Shown one piece after another: positions 1 to 11,257 of a stretch of 64,000 nt of DNA. The position numbers were made by a program, and so were the translations under genes. Source of the DNA: Agrococcus sp. Marseille-Q4369 (lineage in GTDB: Bacteria; Actinomycetota; Actinomycetes; Actinomycetales; Microbacteriaceae); contig NZ_CP070501.1 of the NCBI RefSeq assembly GCF_018308945.1, positions 1,116,001 through 1,180,000 on the forward strand, in the 5' to 3' direction. Positions within the stretch are counted from its first letter, which is position 1; the number at the start of each line of letters is the position of its first letter. A model generated the notes under the pieces. That model ran no database searches. It worked only from the letters and a program-made list of their open reading frames with translations, and was not told where the DNA came from.

Positions 1-327
1 GAGGAAGATGCGCACGCCGGCCTTGTGGCGCTCCTCGGTCGTGCGGATGAAGTCGTCGTTCGCGATGTTGAGCAGCTCGAGCTGCGGCTTCCACGCGGTC
101 TCGACGAGCCGGTCGGTCCACTCCTGCGGGCTCACGCCGTTCGCGGCCGCGGTGCGCATGATCTTCTGCCCGTGCTCGTCGGTGCCCGTGAGCATCCACG
201 TGTCGTCGCCGCGCATGCGGTGCCAGCGGGCGAGGACGTCGGTGGCGACCTCGTTGTAGGCATGGCCGATGTGGGGTACGTCGTTGACGTAGTAGATCGG
301 CGTCGTCACCGTGAAGCGCTCAGACAT
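1..327 (-). CDS. metG: Methionyl-tRNA synthetase, N-terminal part (truncated by window edge)
   Basis: Charges tRNA-Met with methionine in the cytosol. The visible 109 residues begin MSERFTVTTPIYYVNDVPHIGHAY. This carries the class I HIGH motif (residues 19-22) and the IYYVND strand typical of MetG, followed by the TGTDEHGQKI segment of the catalytic domain. The remainder lies before position 1. A TAGACT box (335-340, read on the minus strand) ends 7 bases before the ATG, so the transcript may be leaderless. It sits beside rsmI in the usual actinobacterial order. Confidence 0.96.
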   Translation of the reverse strand, partial: MSERFTVTTPIYYVNDVPHIGHAYNEVATDVLARWHRMRGDDTWMLTGTDEHGQKIMRTAAANGVSPQEWTDRLVETAWKPQLELLNIANDDFIRTTEERHKAGVRIFL

Positions 328-377
328 GGGGTCAAGTCTAGGAGCCGCCGGCTCCTCCGACCGCCGGTCGCGGGCGC

Positions 378-1196
378 TCAGGCGGGTGGATGCGCCAGGG
401 CGGCCTGATACAGCGCGTTCCGCGGGTGCCCGGTCGCCTCCGCGACCTCCGCCGCGGCGTCCTTCAGCCGCATCCCGCTCTCCTTGAGGCGCAGCACCTG
501 TGCGACGGCGGCGTCGAGGTCGGCGAGCACCGGCGCCGCGCCCTCGACGACGATCACGATCTCGCCCTTCACGCCCGCGCGGGCCCAGTCGAGCAGCTCG
601 GCGGCCGTGCCGCGCCGCACCTCCTCGAAGCGCTTCGTGAGCTCGCGCGCGACGGCGATGCGCCGGCCGGGCATGGCGCGGTCGATCGCCTCGACCGACT
701 CGGCGAGCCGGTGGGGCGCTTCGAAGAGCACGACGGTGCGCTCCTCGCGAGCGATGGAGGCGAGCATGCGGTCGCGCTCCCCCGCCTTCCGCGGCAGGAA
801 GCCGTCGAACGCGAAGCGGTCGGTGGGCAGGCCCGAGAGCGCGAGTGCCGTGAGCACCGCGGAGGGCCCGGGCAGGCACGACACCTCGACGCCCGCGGCG
901 ACGGCGGCCTGCACGAGCCGGAAGCCGGGGTCGCTCACGGTCGGCATGCCGGCGTCGGTGAGCACGAGCACGTCGCCCTCGCGAGCGCGCTCGACGAGCG
1001 CGGGCGAAGCGGCCTCCTCGTTGTGCTCGTGGAGCGCGACGAGCTGCGGCTGCGCGTCGATGCCGAGGGCGCGGAGGAGCTGGCGGGCCGTGCGGGTGTC
1101 CTCGGCGGCGATGACCGGCACCGTGGCGAGCGCTTCGCGCAGCCGCCCGCTCGCATCGCCGAGGTTGCCGATGGGCGTCGCCCCGAGGATGATCAC
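378..1196 (-). CDS. rsmI: 16S rRNA (cytidine(1402)-2'-O)-methyltransferase RsmI
   Basis: SAM-dependent 2'-O methylation of C1402 in the decoding centre of 16S rRNA. The 272-residue product starts MIILGATPIGNLGDAS, then has AEDTRTARQLL, LVLTDAGMPTVSDPGFRLV and CLPGPSAVLTALALSGLP, all diagnostic tetrapyrrole-methylase/RsmI motifs. Length is normal for the family. The GTG start at 1196 lies 6 bases after a TAGCCT -10-like box (1203-1208), suggesting a leaderless transcript. It is divergent from the mannosyltransferase gene at 1273. Confidence 0.95.
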   Translation of the reverse strand: MIILGATPIGNLGDASGRLREALATVPVIAAEDTRTARQLLRALGIDAQPQLVALHEHNEEAASPALVERAREGDVLVLTDAGMPTVSDPGFRLVQAAVAAGVEVSCLPGPSAVLTALALSGLPTDRFAFDGFLPRKAGERDRMLASIAREERTVVLFEAPHRLAESVEAIDRAMPGRRIAVARELTKRFEEVRRGTAAELLDWARAGVKGEIVIVVEGAAPVLADLDAAVAQVLRLKESGMRLKDAAAEVAEATGHPRNALYQAALAHPPA

Positions 1197-1272
1197 CCGG
1201 CCAGGCTAGCCCGCGGCGACCGCCAGGCTTCGACACGCTCAGCCACCGAGGAGCGATGCGACAATCGGGCGT

Positions 1273-2973
1273 GTGACCCTGCCCCGCACCGCCGACGACG
1301 CCGACGGCGTCGACGACCGCGACGACGTCGAGGCGGCGGCCGAGCCCGCGCCCTCGCGCCGATCCGGCCGGGCCGGCGGGCGGCTCACCGCCGCGTACGC
1401 CTCCGTCGAGCGGCGCTTGCTCGAGCCGGGCATCCGTCGCCGCGTCGAGATCGGCGCGCCAGTCGCCATCCTCGCGCTCGCCGCGCTCGTGCGGCTCACG
1501 AACCTCGGCCACCCGGGTGTGCTCGTCTTCGACGAGACGTACTACGTCAAGGAGGGCTGGTCGACCTGGCAGCTCGGCTACGAGGGCGAGTGGGTCGAGG
1601 GCAGCGACGAGCGCTTCGAGGCGGGCGACCCCGGCGGCCTCACCGACGAGCCGGACTACGTCGTGCACCCGCCGCTCGGCAAGTGGATCATCGGCATGGC
1701 GATGGCCGTGTTCGGCATGGCCGACCCGTTCTGGTGGCGGCTGCCGAGCGCCCTCGCCGGCATCGCCGTCGTCGGCCTGACCTACGCGGTCGCGCGCGGG
1801 CTGCTGCGCTCGGTCGCGTTCGCGAGCCTCGCGGGCTTCCTCGTGGCGATCGACGGGCTCGCGATCGTCATGAGCCGCACGGCGCTGCTCGACGGGGTGC
1901 TCGCGATGTTCGTGCTCGCGGGCGCTGGCGCGCTGCTCATCGACCGGCGCGGCTCCCCCGCGCGCACCGTGCGCGCCCTCGCCGACCGGCCGCAGCGCAT
2001 CCTCGCCGCCTTCTGGAACCGGCCGTGGATCATCGTCGCCGGAGTGCTGCTCGGCGCCGCGTGCGCGACGAAGTGGTCGGGCGCCGCCTTCCTCGCCGCG
2101 TTCGGCCTGTGGACCGTGGCTCTCGACGCGCTCGACCGGCGCCGCGCCGGCTACCGCTCCCCGTGGCTCGGCACGCTGCTCTCGCAAGCGCCGGCGAGCT
2201 TCGTGCTGCTGTGCGGGCCGGCGCTCGTCGTCTACGTCGCGAGCTACGCCGGCTGGTTCGACGGCGGCTGGGGCTCGCAGCTCATGCTCGAGCGCGCCGA
2301 CCTGCGCTGGGGCGGGCTGCTCGCGTGGGTGCCGCTCGGCCTGCAGTCGCTGTGGCAGTACCACGTGCAGCAGTTCGGCTTCCACGTCGGCCTCACGAAC
2401 GACCACAGCTACCAGTCGCCGGCGTTCGAGTGGTTCTACCTCGGCCGCCCGACGGGCTTCGAGATGGTCTCGGGCGCGGAGGGCACCTGGTGGGTGACCG
2501 CGCTGCCGAACCTGCTCGTCTGGTACGCCTCGGTCGTCGCGCTCGGCGTGCTGCTGTTCCACTTCGGCCGCTCGCTCGACCGCCGCGCGGGCTTCCTGCT
2601 CGTCGCCGTCGCGGCCGGCTACCTGCCGTGGCTGCTCGTGCCCGAGCGCACGATCTTCTTCTTCTACGCCATCGTCATGCTGCCGTTCATGGTGATCGGG
2701 CTCGCCCACGCGCTGCAGCTGCTCGTGGGGCCGCGGCGGGTGGCGGCGGATGCGTCGACCCGGCTCGAGGTGGACGTCGCCGTCGCCGTCGCGCCGCCCG
2801 CGGGGATCGACGACGGCGCCGAGCGGCGAGCGGCGGGCTGGGCCGTCGTCGTCGTGATCGTGGTCGTCGCGATCGCGGTCTCGCTGTGGTTCATGCCGGT
2901 CTGGTACGGCATCCAGCTGGAGTCGGACCTCATCCGGCTGCGCTACTGGCCGCCGACGTGGCCGGGCCGCTGA
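1273..2973 (+). CDS. Dolichyl-phosphate-mannose-protein mannosyltransferase (Pmt family)
   Basis: Membrane GT39 enzyme expected to transfer mannose from polyprenyl-phosphate-mannose to secreted proteins. The 566-residue protein has a charged N-terminal tail of about 55 residues, a first membrane helix (VAILALAALVRLTNL), then the conserved FDETYYVKEGW loop with the catalytic Asp-Glu pair. About ten further hydrophobic segments and the C-terminal WFMPVWYG end follow. The GTG start is the first in frame after the divergent rsmI promoter region. The pmt-rsmI-metG neighbourhood is common in Actinobacteria. The likely substrates in this window are the Ala/Pro/Thr-rich surface proteins, which is an inference. 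Confidence 0.9.
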   Translation: MTLPRTADDADGVDDRDDVEAAAEPAPSRRSGRAGGRLTAAYASVERRLLEPGIRRRVEIGAPVAILALAALVRLTNLGHPGVLVFDETYYVKEGWSTWQLGYEGEWVEGSDERFEAGDPGGLTDEPDYVVHPPLGKWIIGMAMAVFGMADPFWWRLPSALAGIAVVGLTYAVARGLLRSVAFASLAGFLVAIDGLAIVMSRTALLDGVLAMFVLAGAGALLIDRRGSPARTVRALADRPQRILAAFWNRPWIIVAGVLLGAACATKWSGAAFLAAFGLWTVALDALDRRRAGYRSPWLGTLLSQAPASFVLLCGPALVVYVASYAGWFDGGWGSQLMLERADLRWGGLLAWVPLGLQSLWQYHVQQFGFHVGLTNDHSYQSPAFEWFYLGRPTGFEMVSGAEGTWWVTALPNLLVWYASVVALGVLLFHFGRSLDRRAGFLLVAVAAGYLPWLLVPERTIFFFYAIVMLPFMVIGLAHALQLLVGPRRVAADASTRLEVDVAVAVAPPAGIDDGAERRAAGWAVVVVIVVVAIAVSLWFMPVWYGIQLESDLIRLRYWPPTWPGR

Positions 2974-2977
2974 CCGC

Positions 2978-4744
2978 TCAGTAGCGCTCGGGGAGCTCGC
3001 ACACGAACGCCTCGCAGCGGTAGGCGCCCGGCTCGGTCTTGCCCTCGAAGAGCGAGAAGCCTGCGGCAGCGAGCTCGACCGCTTGCGCGGGCGATGCGAT
3101 GACCGCGCCGGGCTCGCGCCGGTGCTCGATCGGCGGCTCGCCGACGAGCACGGTCGTGCGCGGCGGCTCTGCGAGCAGCGCCGCGACCCGCAAGGAGGCG
3201 GCGCCGGCGAGCGGGTTGCGCATCGCGAGGCTCGCGTCGAGCACGCGCTGCGCGTGCTCGAGGTGGGCCGCGTCGCCCGTGAGCGCGTAGAGCTGCTGCA
3301 GCGCGCCGGCGAGCGCGGAGCGGCCCGAAGGGGCATCGCCGTCGGAGTCCGGCCCGCGCTCGAGCGCCGGCCCCTGCCCCGTCGGCGCGGCGGGGTCGGG
3401 TGCCGCCGCGAGGATCGCCCGCGCGGCGACCGCCCAGCGCGCCTCGCCGGTCGCGGCGGTGAGCGCGAGGAGCCCCGAGGCGAGGCAGCCGGCGTCGGCG
3501 GCCGTGGCCGAGGCACGCGAGGGACGGCCCTCGAGGCTCGCGTGCACGAGCGCGGCGGGGTCGGCCGCGTGGTGCTCGAGCAGGAACTCGGCGGCGCCCC
3601 GGGCGAGCTCGAGCGCGCGCTCGTCGTCGTCGCGGAGCGCTCGGATCGCGAGCGCCTCGACCGCGAGCCCGTTCGCCGCGGTGACGACGAGCCGATCGAG
3701 CGGAGGCCGCTCGACGCCGGGCGCGTCGGGATCGGCCGCGAGGTGCCAGCCGCCCTCGACGCGCTCGCCGGCGACCGTCGACTCGGCATCCTCGGCGATC
3801 GCGAACGCGCCGCCCGGCAGTCGCAGCACGTCGCCGAGGAAGCCGACGATGCCGGTGGCGACGCGCTCTCGGCCGAGCAGCGTCGCGGCGTGCAGCAGCT
3901 GCGCGTTGTCGACGAGCATCCGCTCGAAGTGCGGCACCGTCCAGTCGCGCTGCGTCGCGTAGCGGAAGAAGCCGCCGTCGCGGCCGCGGAGGCTCGAGTA
4001 GCCGCCCGTCGCGACCACGTCGTCGCCACCCGCAGCCGCGTCGAGCAGCCGCTCCGCGAGCCCCGGTGCGAGCGCGGCCGTGCGCGGCTCGGCGAGCGCG
4101 ACGATGAGACCCGGCTGCGGGAACTTCTGCCCCTCGCCGAGGCCGCCGTGCCACGTGTCCTCGACCGACTCGACGGAGGCGAGCGCAGCGCGCGCCTCCT
4201 CGGCGCTCGGCGCCTCCCCGCCGGCGCCGCGAGCCGCGTCCCGAAGCGCCTCCTGCACGCGCGCCGCGGTCGCGAGCACGGCATCCGACTGCTCGCGGTA
4301 CGCCTGCCCGATCGCCGTGAGCAGCTCGCCGAAGCCCGGCAAGCCCTGCCGACTCGTGGGCGGGAAGTAGGTGCCGGCGAAGAAGGGCAGCCCGTCGGGC
4401 GTGAGGAAGACGCTCAGCGGCCAGCCGAGGTTGCGCGTGAAGGCGCTCGCGGCGCTCATGAGGGCAGCGTCGACGTCGGGCCGCTCCTCGCGGTCGACCT
4501 TGATGGCGACGAACCCCTCGCGCAGCCGCTGCCCGATCTCGGGGTCGGCGAACGACTCGCGCGCCATGACGTGGCACCAGTGGCACGTCGCGTAGCCGAC
4601 CGAGGCGAACACGGGCACGCCGCGCTCGCGCGCCTCGGCGAACGCCTCCTCGCCCCATTCGCGCCAGTCGACGGGGTTGTCGGCGTGCAGCCGCAAGTAC
4701 TCGCTCGCCGCGTGCGCGAGCCGGTTGTCGACGGGTCGCTCCAT
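2978..4744 (-). CDS. DUF255 thioredoxin-like domain protein (YyaL/SSP411 family)
   Basis: 588 residues. The N-terminal thioredoxin-like DUF255 domain begins [20 protein letters not shown] and has the C-x-x-C site CHWC at residues 54-57, then [12 protein letters not shown] and [20 protein letters not shown]. The C-terminal part resembles an alpha/alpha-barrel glycosidase-like region ([21 protein letters not shown]). The molecular activity of the family is not settled; a redox or sugar-related role is proposed for relatives. The stop lies 4 bases from the end of the convergent mannosyltransferase gene. Confidence 0.88.
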   Translation of the reverse strand: MERPVDNRLAHAASEYLRLHADNPVDWREWGEEAFAEARERGVPVFASVGYATCHWCHVMARESFADPEIGQRLREGFVAIKVDREERPDVDAALMSAASAFTRNLGWPLSVFLTPDGLPFFAGTYFPPTSRQGLPGFGELLTAIGQAYREQSDAVLATAARVQEALRDAARGAGGEAPSAEEARAALASVESVEDTWHGGLGEGQKFPQPGLIVALAEPRTAALAPGLAERLLDAAAGGDDVVATGGYSSLRGRDGGFFRYATQRDWTVPHFERMLVDNAQLLHAATLLGRERVATGIVGFLGDVLRLPGGAFAIAEDAESTVAGERVEGGWHLAADPDAPGVERPPLDRLVVTAANGLAVEALAIRALRDDDERALELARGAAEFLLEHHAADPAALVHASLEGRPSRASATAADAGCLASGLLALTAATGEARWAVAARAILAAAPDPAAPTGQGPALERGPDSDGDAPSGRSALAGALQQLYALTGDAAHLEHAQRVLDASLAMRNPLAGAASLRVAALLAEPPRTTVLVGEPPIEHRREPGAVIASPAQAVELAAAGFSLFEGKTEPGAYRCEAFVCELPERY

Positions 4745-4873
4745 GCGCGGGACGCTACTCCGCGAGGCTGGGCGCCGCGTGCTCGCGAAGGCGCTCGATC
4801 GCGCCGGCGCCGGCGCTGCGGCCGCTCGCGTCCGCGACCACCGGCGGCCCGCGCGGCCGCCCCTCGCCGCCGC

Positions 4874-5293
4874 TCACCATCGCCCGCGCCGGATCATCCG
4901 ATGCCAGTTGCGGCACGGCTGCGTCGAGCCGCGCCGCACGCCGAGGCACGGCGGCATCGACTCGGGCGGCTCGGCCTCGAGCACGATCGTGCGCCCGTCG
5001 ACCTCGATCTCGCGGCTGGTCGACCACAGGTGCCACGCCGGCTGCATCGCGTTGACGAGCACCTCGCAGTCGCAGTACCCGCCGGCGGATTCCAGCCGTG
5101 CGAGCAGCGCCGTCGCGCGCGGCGCGACGAGGTCGCGGTAGCGCTCGGCGAAGCGCAGGTCGCCGTCGCAGCCGCCGCCCTCGAGCGCGCGGTCGAGGTA
5201 GCAGGCGATGCACTCGCCCGGCTGGGGCACGGCCCACTCCTCGAGCAGTCCGTGCAGGTAGGACTCCGCCTCGTCGGCGATCGATGGCTCCAT
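4874..5293 (-). CDS. DUF2695-like small cysteine-containing protein
   Basis: 139 residues starting MEPSIADEAESYLHGLLEEW. Cysteines occur as ECIACY near the N-terminus and as GGYCDCEVLVNAMQP in the middle. The YCDCEVL motif near a C-terminal CxxW-type region resembles actinobacterial DUF2695 proteins. No function is known. The ATG at 5293 was chosen because homology-like sequence begins there and no upstream in-frame segment looks coding. It is divergent from the hydrolase gene at 5378. Confidence 0.6.
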   Translation of the reverse strand: MEPSIADEAESYLHGLLEEWAVPQPGECIACYLDRALEGGGCDGDLRFAERYRDLVAPRATALLARLESAGGYCDCEVLVNAMQPAWHLWSTSREIEVDGRTIVLEAEPPESMPPCLGVRRGSTQPCRNWHRMIRRGRW

Positions 5294-5377
5294 GCGGCGC
5301 AGGGTGGCAGGCTCCCCGTCCTGCGTGTGCGACGCATCCGCCTGCCTGTGGAGAGCGAGGCGTGCGAGGCTCGATGC

Positions 5378-6049
5378 ATGGACGCCCACACCCTCGACGA
5401 GACCAGCATCGTGCCCGTCGCGATCGAGCACCCGACCGTGCCGCACGTCGACGCGATCGTCGAGCTCCCGCGCGACCCGTGGGCGAGCCTCGTGCTCATG
5501 CACGGCGCGGGCGGCTCGGCGACGAGCCCGTGGATGGTCGGCGCGGCGCGCGGGCTCGTGGCTGCCGGCGTCGCCGTCGCGCGCGCGAGCTTCCCGAACG
5601 CGCAGGCCGGCAAGCGCCAGCCCGAGCGCGAGCCGAGCGCGATCGCGACGTGGATCGCGGTGATGGATGCGGTGGCACCGCTGCTCCCGCACGCCCCGTG
5701 GGCGGGCGGCAAGTCGTTCGGCGGCCGCATGGCGGCAGCGGCGGTCGCGGGCGGCATGCCGGCGGCGGGGCTCCTCTACCTCGGCTACCCGCTGCACTCG
5801 CCCGGCAAGCCGGAGCGGCTCAAGGACGCGCACCTCGACGCGATCGCGCTGCCCCAGCGGTTCCTGCAGGGCACGAACGACCCGTTCCAGTCGGGCGACC
5901 TGCTCGATCGGCTCGTCGAGCGGCTGCCGGACGCGCGCGTCGACTGGGTGGCCGGCGGCGACCACTCGTTCCTCGTCGCGAAGGGTGACCGCGACCAGCA
6001 GCGTGTCGCCGAGGCCCTCGGCCCGCGCATCGCGGCGCTGCTGCGCTGA
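5378..6049 (+). CDS. Alpha/beta hydrolase, KANL3/Tex30-like
   Basis: 223-residue single-domain hydrolase. The oxyanion-hole segment is LVLMHGAGGSATSPWM, the nucleophile elbow is GGKSFGGRMAA (Ser in GKSFGG), and the late histidine is in GGDHSFLV, with an acidic residue in LQGTNDPF. These are the hallmarks of the KANL3/Tex30 dienelactone-hydrolase-like group. The substrate is unknown. It is a stand-alone gene: divergent from the DUF2695 gene and convergent with the aldo/keto reductase across repeat copy A. Confidence 0.8.
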   Translation: MDAHTLDETSIVPVAIEHPTVPHVDAIVELPRDPWASLVLMHGAGGSATSPWMVGAARGLVAAGVAVARASFPNAQAGKRQPEREPSAIATWIAVMDAVAPLLPHAPWAGGKSFGGRMAAAAVAGGMPAAGLLYLGYPLHSPGKPERLKDAHLDAIALPQRFLQGTNDPFQSGDLLDRLVERLPDARVDWVAGGDHSFLVAKGDRDQQRVAEALGPRIAALLR

Positions 6050-6052
6050 GCC

Positions 6053-6183
6053 GCGACGCGACCCGTTCGCAGCGACTCGACCGCTTCCCGCCGACCCGAC
6101 CCTGCCCGCGGACGAGCCGACCCCTCCCCGCCGACTCGACCCGTTGCAAGGGGTCGAGTCGGCGAGAAGGGGTCGGGTCGCGG
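6053..6183. repeat. Dispersed intergenic repeat, copy A
   Basis: Fills the gap between two convergent genes. It holds about five degenerate units of the form GACTCGACCCCTTCCCGCC, then a hairpin (6130-6163, arms GCCGACTCGACCC / GGGTCGAGTCGGC), then the 17-base core GTCGGCGAGAAGGGGTC (6158-6174). The same core recurs at 26229 and 27412. No reading frame is evident. The hairpin could also serve as a terminator, but no T-run follows. Confidence 0.75.
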
Positions 6184-6197
6184 TGGGGCGCCGCGCG

Positions 6198-8184
<1,987 letters not shown>

Positions 8185-8359
8185 GGTGCTCCTAGGTCGA
8201 GTGGCGGGAACCGCAACCGACTCTAGGGCACGGTCGCTCAGAACTCGTTCGCCGAGCGAACGAGGTGCGCGATGCCGAGGCGCCGCCTCTTGACGGCCGC
8301 CGAGCGCCGGTGCACCATCGACGTGTGCGCTCTCCCGCACACGTCCTCCGAGGAGCGAG

Positions 8360-9208
8360 ATGACCCAGCACGACGCCGTGTGGTCGGCGCTCTCGCACCC
8401 CGCGCGCCGCCGCATCCTCGATGCGCTCCGCGAGCGTCCCGCATCGACCGGCCGCCTCCACGAGGCGATCGCCCAGGCGGGCCTCTCTCCCAGCCGATTC
8501 GCGACGCAGCGGCACCTGCAGGTGCTGCGCGACGCCGAGCTCGTGCTCGTCACCGACCGGGGCCGCGAGCGCGAGAACGCCCTCAACGCATCCGCCCTCT
8601 ACCAGGCCACCATCGGGTGGCTCGACCCGACGAGCGCGCGCACCGCGCACTCGCTCGACAGCGTGCGGCGCCTCGCCGAGGCGCCCGCGCGGGAGGAGAC
8701 CGACATGAACGAGTTCCACGTCCGCCAGGCGATCGACATCGCCGCCCCGGTCGAGCGCGTCTGGCAGGCGCTCGTCGACGAGCCGCACCGCTGGTGGGGC
8801 TCGCCCTACCTCATGCTCGAGGGCACCGGCCAGCAGCTCGAGTTCCCGCAGCGCGCGGGCGGCGCCGTGCTCGAGCGGCGCGGCGACGCGACCGCGCTGT
8901 GGGGCATCGTCACCGCGTGCGAGCCCGGTCGCGCCTACGCCTGGGCGGGGCAGATGGGCATGGGCCCCGCCTACACGGGCGAGGCGCGCTACGAGCTCGA
9001 GGCGACGGATGCCGGCACGCGCGTCACGCTCGAGCACGACGCGATGCGCTTGTGGGGCGACGACGACGTCAAGGGCACCGGGTCGGGCTACGACTACGGC
9101 TGGGCCGACCTCAACGCGCGGCTCAAGGCCTTCGTCGAGGACGGCGCCGAGCACGGCACGACCGGCGCGAACGCGGAGCCGGAGTTCGAGTTCGCGCCGT
9201 CGACCTAG
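8360..9208 (+). CDS. ArsR-type HTH fused to SRPBCC (AHSA1) ligand domain
   Basis: 282 residues. Residues 1-105 form a winged-helix domain: SALSHPARRRILDALRERP, then the recognition region SPSRFATQRHLQVLRDAELV. From about residue 118 an SRPBCC/AHSA1 domain follows (VRQAIDIAAPVERVWQALVD, ending GYDYGWADLNARLKAFVEDG). HTH and AHSA1 proteins are more often encoded as adjacent genes; here an internal Met (EETDMNEFHVRQ) marks the junction, consistent with fusion of such a pair. Likely a ligand-responsive repressor. It is divergent from the citrate synthase gene. Confidence 0.82.
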   Translation: MTQHDAVWSALSHPARRRILDALRERPASTGRLHEAIAQAGLSPSRFATQRHLQVLRDAELVLVTDRGRERENALNASALYQATIGWLDPTSARTAHSLDSVRRLAEAPAREETDMNEFHVRQAIDIAAPVERVWQALVDEPHRWWGSPYLMLEGTGQQLEFPQRAGGAVLERRGDATALWGIVTACEPGRAYAWAGQMGMGPAYTGEARYELEATDAGTRVTLEHDAMRLWGDDDVKGTGSGYDYGWADLNARLKAFVEDGAEHGTTGANAEPEFEFAPST

Positions 9209-9212
9209 GGCG

Positions 9213-9266
9213 CGCGCGACGGCGCCGCTGCCGGACGCGCTCCTCCCGGAGTGGCGCCGCCGCGCG
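9213..9266. terminator. Long inverted repeat between convergent genes
   Basis: Arms CGCGCGACGGCGCC (9213-9226) and GGCGCCGCCGCGCG (9253-9266) pair at 13 of 14 positions around a 26-base loop. The repeat lies exactly between the stops of two convergent genes, so a bidirectional terminator is likely. There is no U-tract. Confidence 0.5.
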
Positions 9267-11174
9267 CTACGCGGCCGCTCGCGCGTGTGCTCGACGCGCG
9301 AGGCGCGGCGCGAGGAGGGCCGCGCCGCCGAGCACGAGCAGGCTCAGCCCGAGCGCGAGCGCGGGCGAAGCGGTGGCCCCGGTCCGCGGCAGCTCCGCCG
9401 TGGATGCCGCGCCGATCGACACGGGCTGGATGGCGATCGCGCCGAGCTCCGCGAACTCGAGGATCAGGTGGTGCTCGCCCGCAGGCACGCGCGCGAGGTC
9501 GAACGCCCCCGTGCCTGTGCCGCGATCCCAGTGCACCGTGCCGAGCGGCACAGGCTCCGACCGCACCGTGCCGATGACCCTCGAGCGCGCGGCTGCGAGC
9601 AGCTGCTCGTGCGCCGAGAGCACGGCGGCGGCCCGATCTTCGTCGCTCAGGAGCTCCTCGACCTCCCCCATGGCGCCCTGCTGGCTCGCGCGGGACGCCT
9701 CCATCTGCGCCGCGAGCGCCGCCGCCTGCTCGCGGGCCTCGGCGAGCCGATCCTCGGGTTCGCCGGCCAGCAGCGAATGGTCGACACCCGCGGCCAGCAG
9801 CGCCCGTGCCGCCTCCGAGAGCGCATCGGGCGTGGGCGACCCGACGTAGGCGGCGAGCGCCGCCTCGGCATCGACCTCGAGGCCCAGCTGGGCGCTGCCC
9901 GCATTGAGCGCAGCGATCAGGGCCTGGAGCTCGGAGTCGCTGGCCCCGGCGAGCGCGGCCGCGTCGAGCAGGGCGCGAATGTCGAGGATCCACAGCGGCG
10001 GGCCAGCCGCCTCGGGCGGACGCTTGAAGAACGCCAGGTAGGGGCGCGAGAGAGCGTTGGGCTCATCGATCAGCCCGACGCCGACGGTCGCGCCCTGCGC
10101 ATCGACGACCCACCCCGCGAGGGCGGGCGACGAATCGTCCGCCCTCTGGAAGAGCGCAGTGAGCATCGTCTGGACGGTCGACGCGGAGCCACCGGCGAGC
10201 AGCTCGCCGAGGCTGGCGCCATCGCCGATCACGACCTGCGCGGCGGACGGGAGGTGCGGCCCGGGCGTCGGCTCGACCGGGTCGGATGGGACGAGCGGCT
10301 CCGAGGGATCGACCGGCGTCGGGACAGGCGACTCCGTCGGCACCGGCGACTCGGTCGGCACCGGCGACTCCGTCGGCACCGGCGACTCCGTCGGCACCGG
10401 CTCGGGAGCGGCACCGTCGCTCATGAGGGCGAATGAGCGCTCGATCGCGACGACCGACGGGCTCGAGCCGCCGAACGGGAGCGCGAACGGCGCGTTCTCG
10501 GCGGGCTGGCCCGGCGCGAGGACGAGGCCGGCCGGCGGGACGAGCGAGACGCTCGTGGCCGTCTCCCAGCTCGTCGGCAGCGCGGCCGAGACGAACGAGC
10601 CGTCGGCGGCGAGCGGCACTCGCTGCACCGTCACACCCCCACTCGCGACCTCGATCGCTGCGCCGCTGAGATCGAGGAGCGGCTCGCCGTCGACCGTCGC
10701 CGCGACAGTGCCGTCGACCACCGCGAAGCTGCCCCACAGCACGACGTCGACCGGCTCGCCGCGGGAGACGACGAACTCGCTCCGGCCGACGCCGGGATCC
10801 TCGAGGTCGCCGCGATCGCCCGGCCACTCCGCCTCGGCGAAGTAGAAGTCGGCCGTGCCGTCGACCTCGAGCTCGAGCGAGCCGTCGAGCCCGCTCACCC
10901 CGCTCGCGACGAGCACCTGCTCGCCGCTCGCCTCGCGCACAGTGACGTGCGCGCCGGCGATCGGCGCGGTTGCGGTGCCGTCGTCGACGCGGACGGCGAT
11001 CACGACGGGCGACGGCGCGGGCTCGGCGCTCGCCATGGGCGGCACCGCCATGAGCAGCAGCCCGGCGACGACGGCGACGGCACCCGCCCCGCGCGCTCGA
11101 CTGTCGATGGCGCCAGCACGCGCGCGGAGGCGCGTGCGGGGATTTCGCGGGTGGGGATGCTGGGGACGCGACAT
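9267..11174 (-). CDS. Secreted LPxTG-like wall-anchored surface protein
   Basis: 635 residues. After a basic N-terminus there is a signal peptide (AVAVVAGLLLMAVPPMASA). An N-terminal half rich in short beta-sandwich-like segments follows, then a Pro/Thr/Ser stalk with four tandem VPTESP units (DNA repeat about 10328-10400), then a helical Ala-rich region (residues about 420-540). The end is a sorting signal: ELPRTG, a hydrophobic helix and RLARRAHARAAA. The ATG at 11174 has GAGAGG upstream. It is likely sortase-anchored; function unknown. It is divergent from a TetR gene that may control it. Confidence 0.75.
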   Translation of the reverse strand: MSRPQHPHPRNPRTRLRARAGAIDSRARGAGAVAVVAGLLLMAVPPMASAEPAPSPVVIAVRVDDGTATAPIAGAHVTVREASGEQVLVASGVSGLDGSLELEVDGTADFYFAEAEWPGDRGDLEDPGVGRSEFVVSRGEPVDVVLWGSFAVVDGTVAATVDGEPLLDLSGAAIEVASGGVTVQRVPLAADGSFVSAALPTSWETATSVSLVPPAGLVLAPGQPAENAPFALPFGGSSPSVVAIERSFALMSDGAAPEPVPTESPVPTESPVPTESPVPTESPVPTPVDPSEPLVPSDPVEPTPGPHLPSAAQVVIGDGASLGELLAGGSASTVQTMLTALFQRADDSSPALAGWVVDAQGATVGVGLIDEPNALSRPYLAFFKRPPEAAGPPLWILDIRALLDAAALAGASDSELQALIAALNAGSAQLGLEVDAEAALAAYVGSPTPDALSEAARALLAAGVDHSLLAGEPEDRLAEAREQAAALAAQMEASRASQQGAMGEVEELLSDEDRAAAVLSAHEQLLAAARSRVIGTVRSEPVPLGTVHWDRGTGTGAFDLARVPAGEHHLILEFAELGAIAIQPVSIGAASTAELPRTGATASPALALGLSLLVLGGAALLAPRLARRAHARAAA

Positions 11175-11201
11175 GAAGGGCCTCTCGTGCTGGGGACCTC
11201 T

Positions 11202-11213
11202 ATAGTGGACTAT
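11202..11213. promoter_or_regulatory. Inverted repeat ATAGT-GG-ACTAT, candidate TetR operator
   Basis: Perfect 5-bp arms around GG in the 83-base gap between the LPRTG gene and the divergent TetR gene. It overlaps an AT-rich stretch that would serve as the promoter. It is a reasonable operator for the adjacent TetR protein; no second copy was seen. Confidence 0.4.
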
Positions 11214-11257
11214 GTGCAAACTTTGACGCAAGCCACGTTCTGCGATGTGATGTCCGG

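Noticed and set aside
390-2984. Very long reading frames antisense to or out of phase with real genes across the window (for example 390-2984, 3083-5377, 22069-24054, 27250-31242, 44506-48741)
   Set aside because: They are Arg/Ala/Gly-rich shadows of high-GC genes on the other strand or frame, have no family motifs, and conflict with clear homologues.
4755-4880. 41-residue frame overlapping the end of the DUF2695 gene (starts [11 protein letters not shown])
   Set aside because: The overlap is suggestive, but there is no ribosome site, no recognisable sequence, and the region is ordinary high-GC filler; too weak to call.
10321-10400. Regular 18-bp repeats resembling a CRISPR array
   Set aside because: They are contiguous, in frame and encode the VPTESP stalk of the surface protein; there are no spacers.
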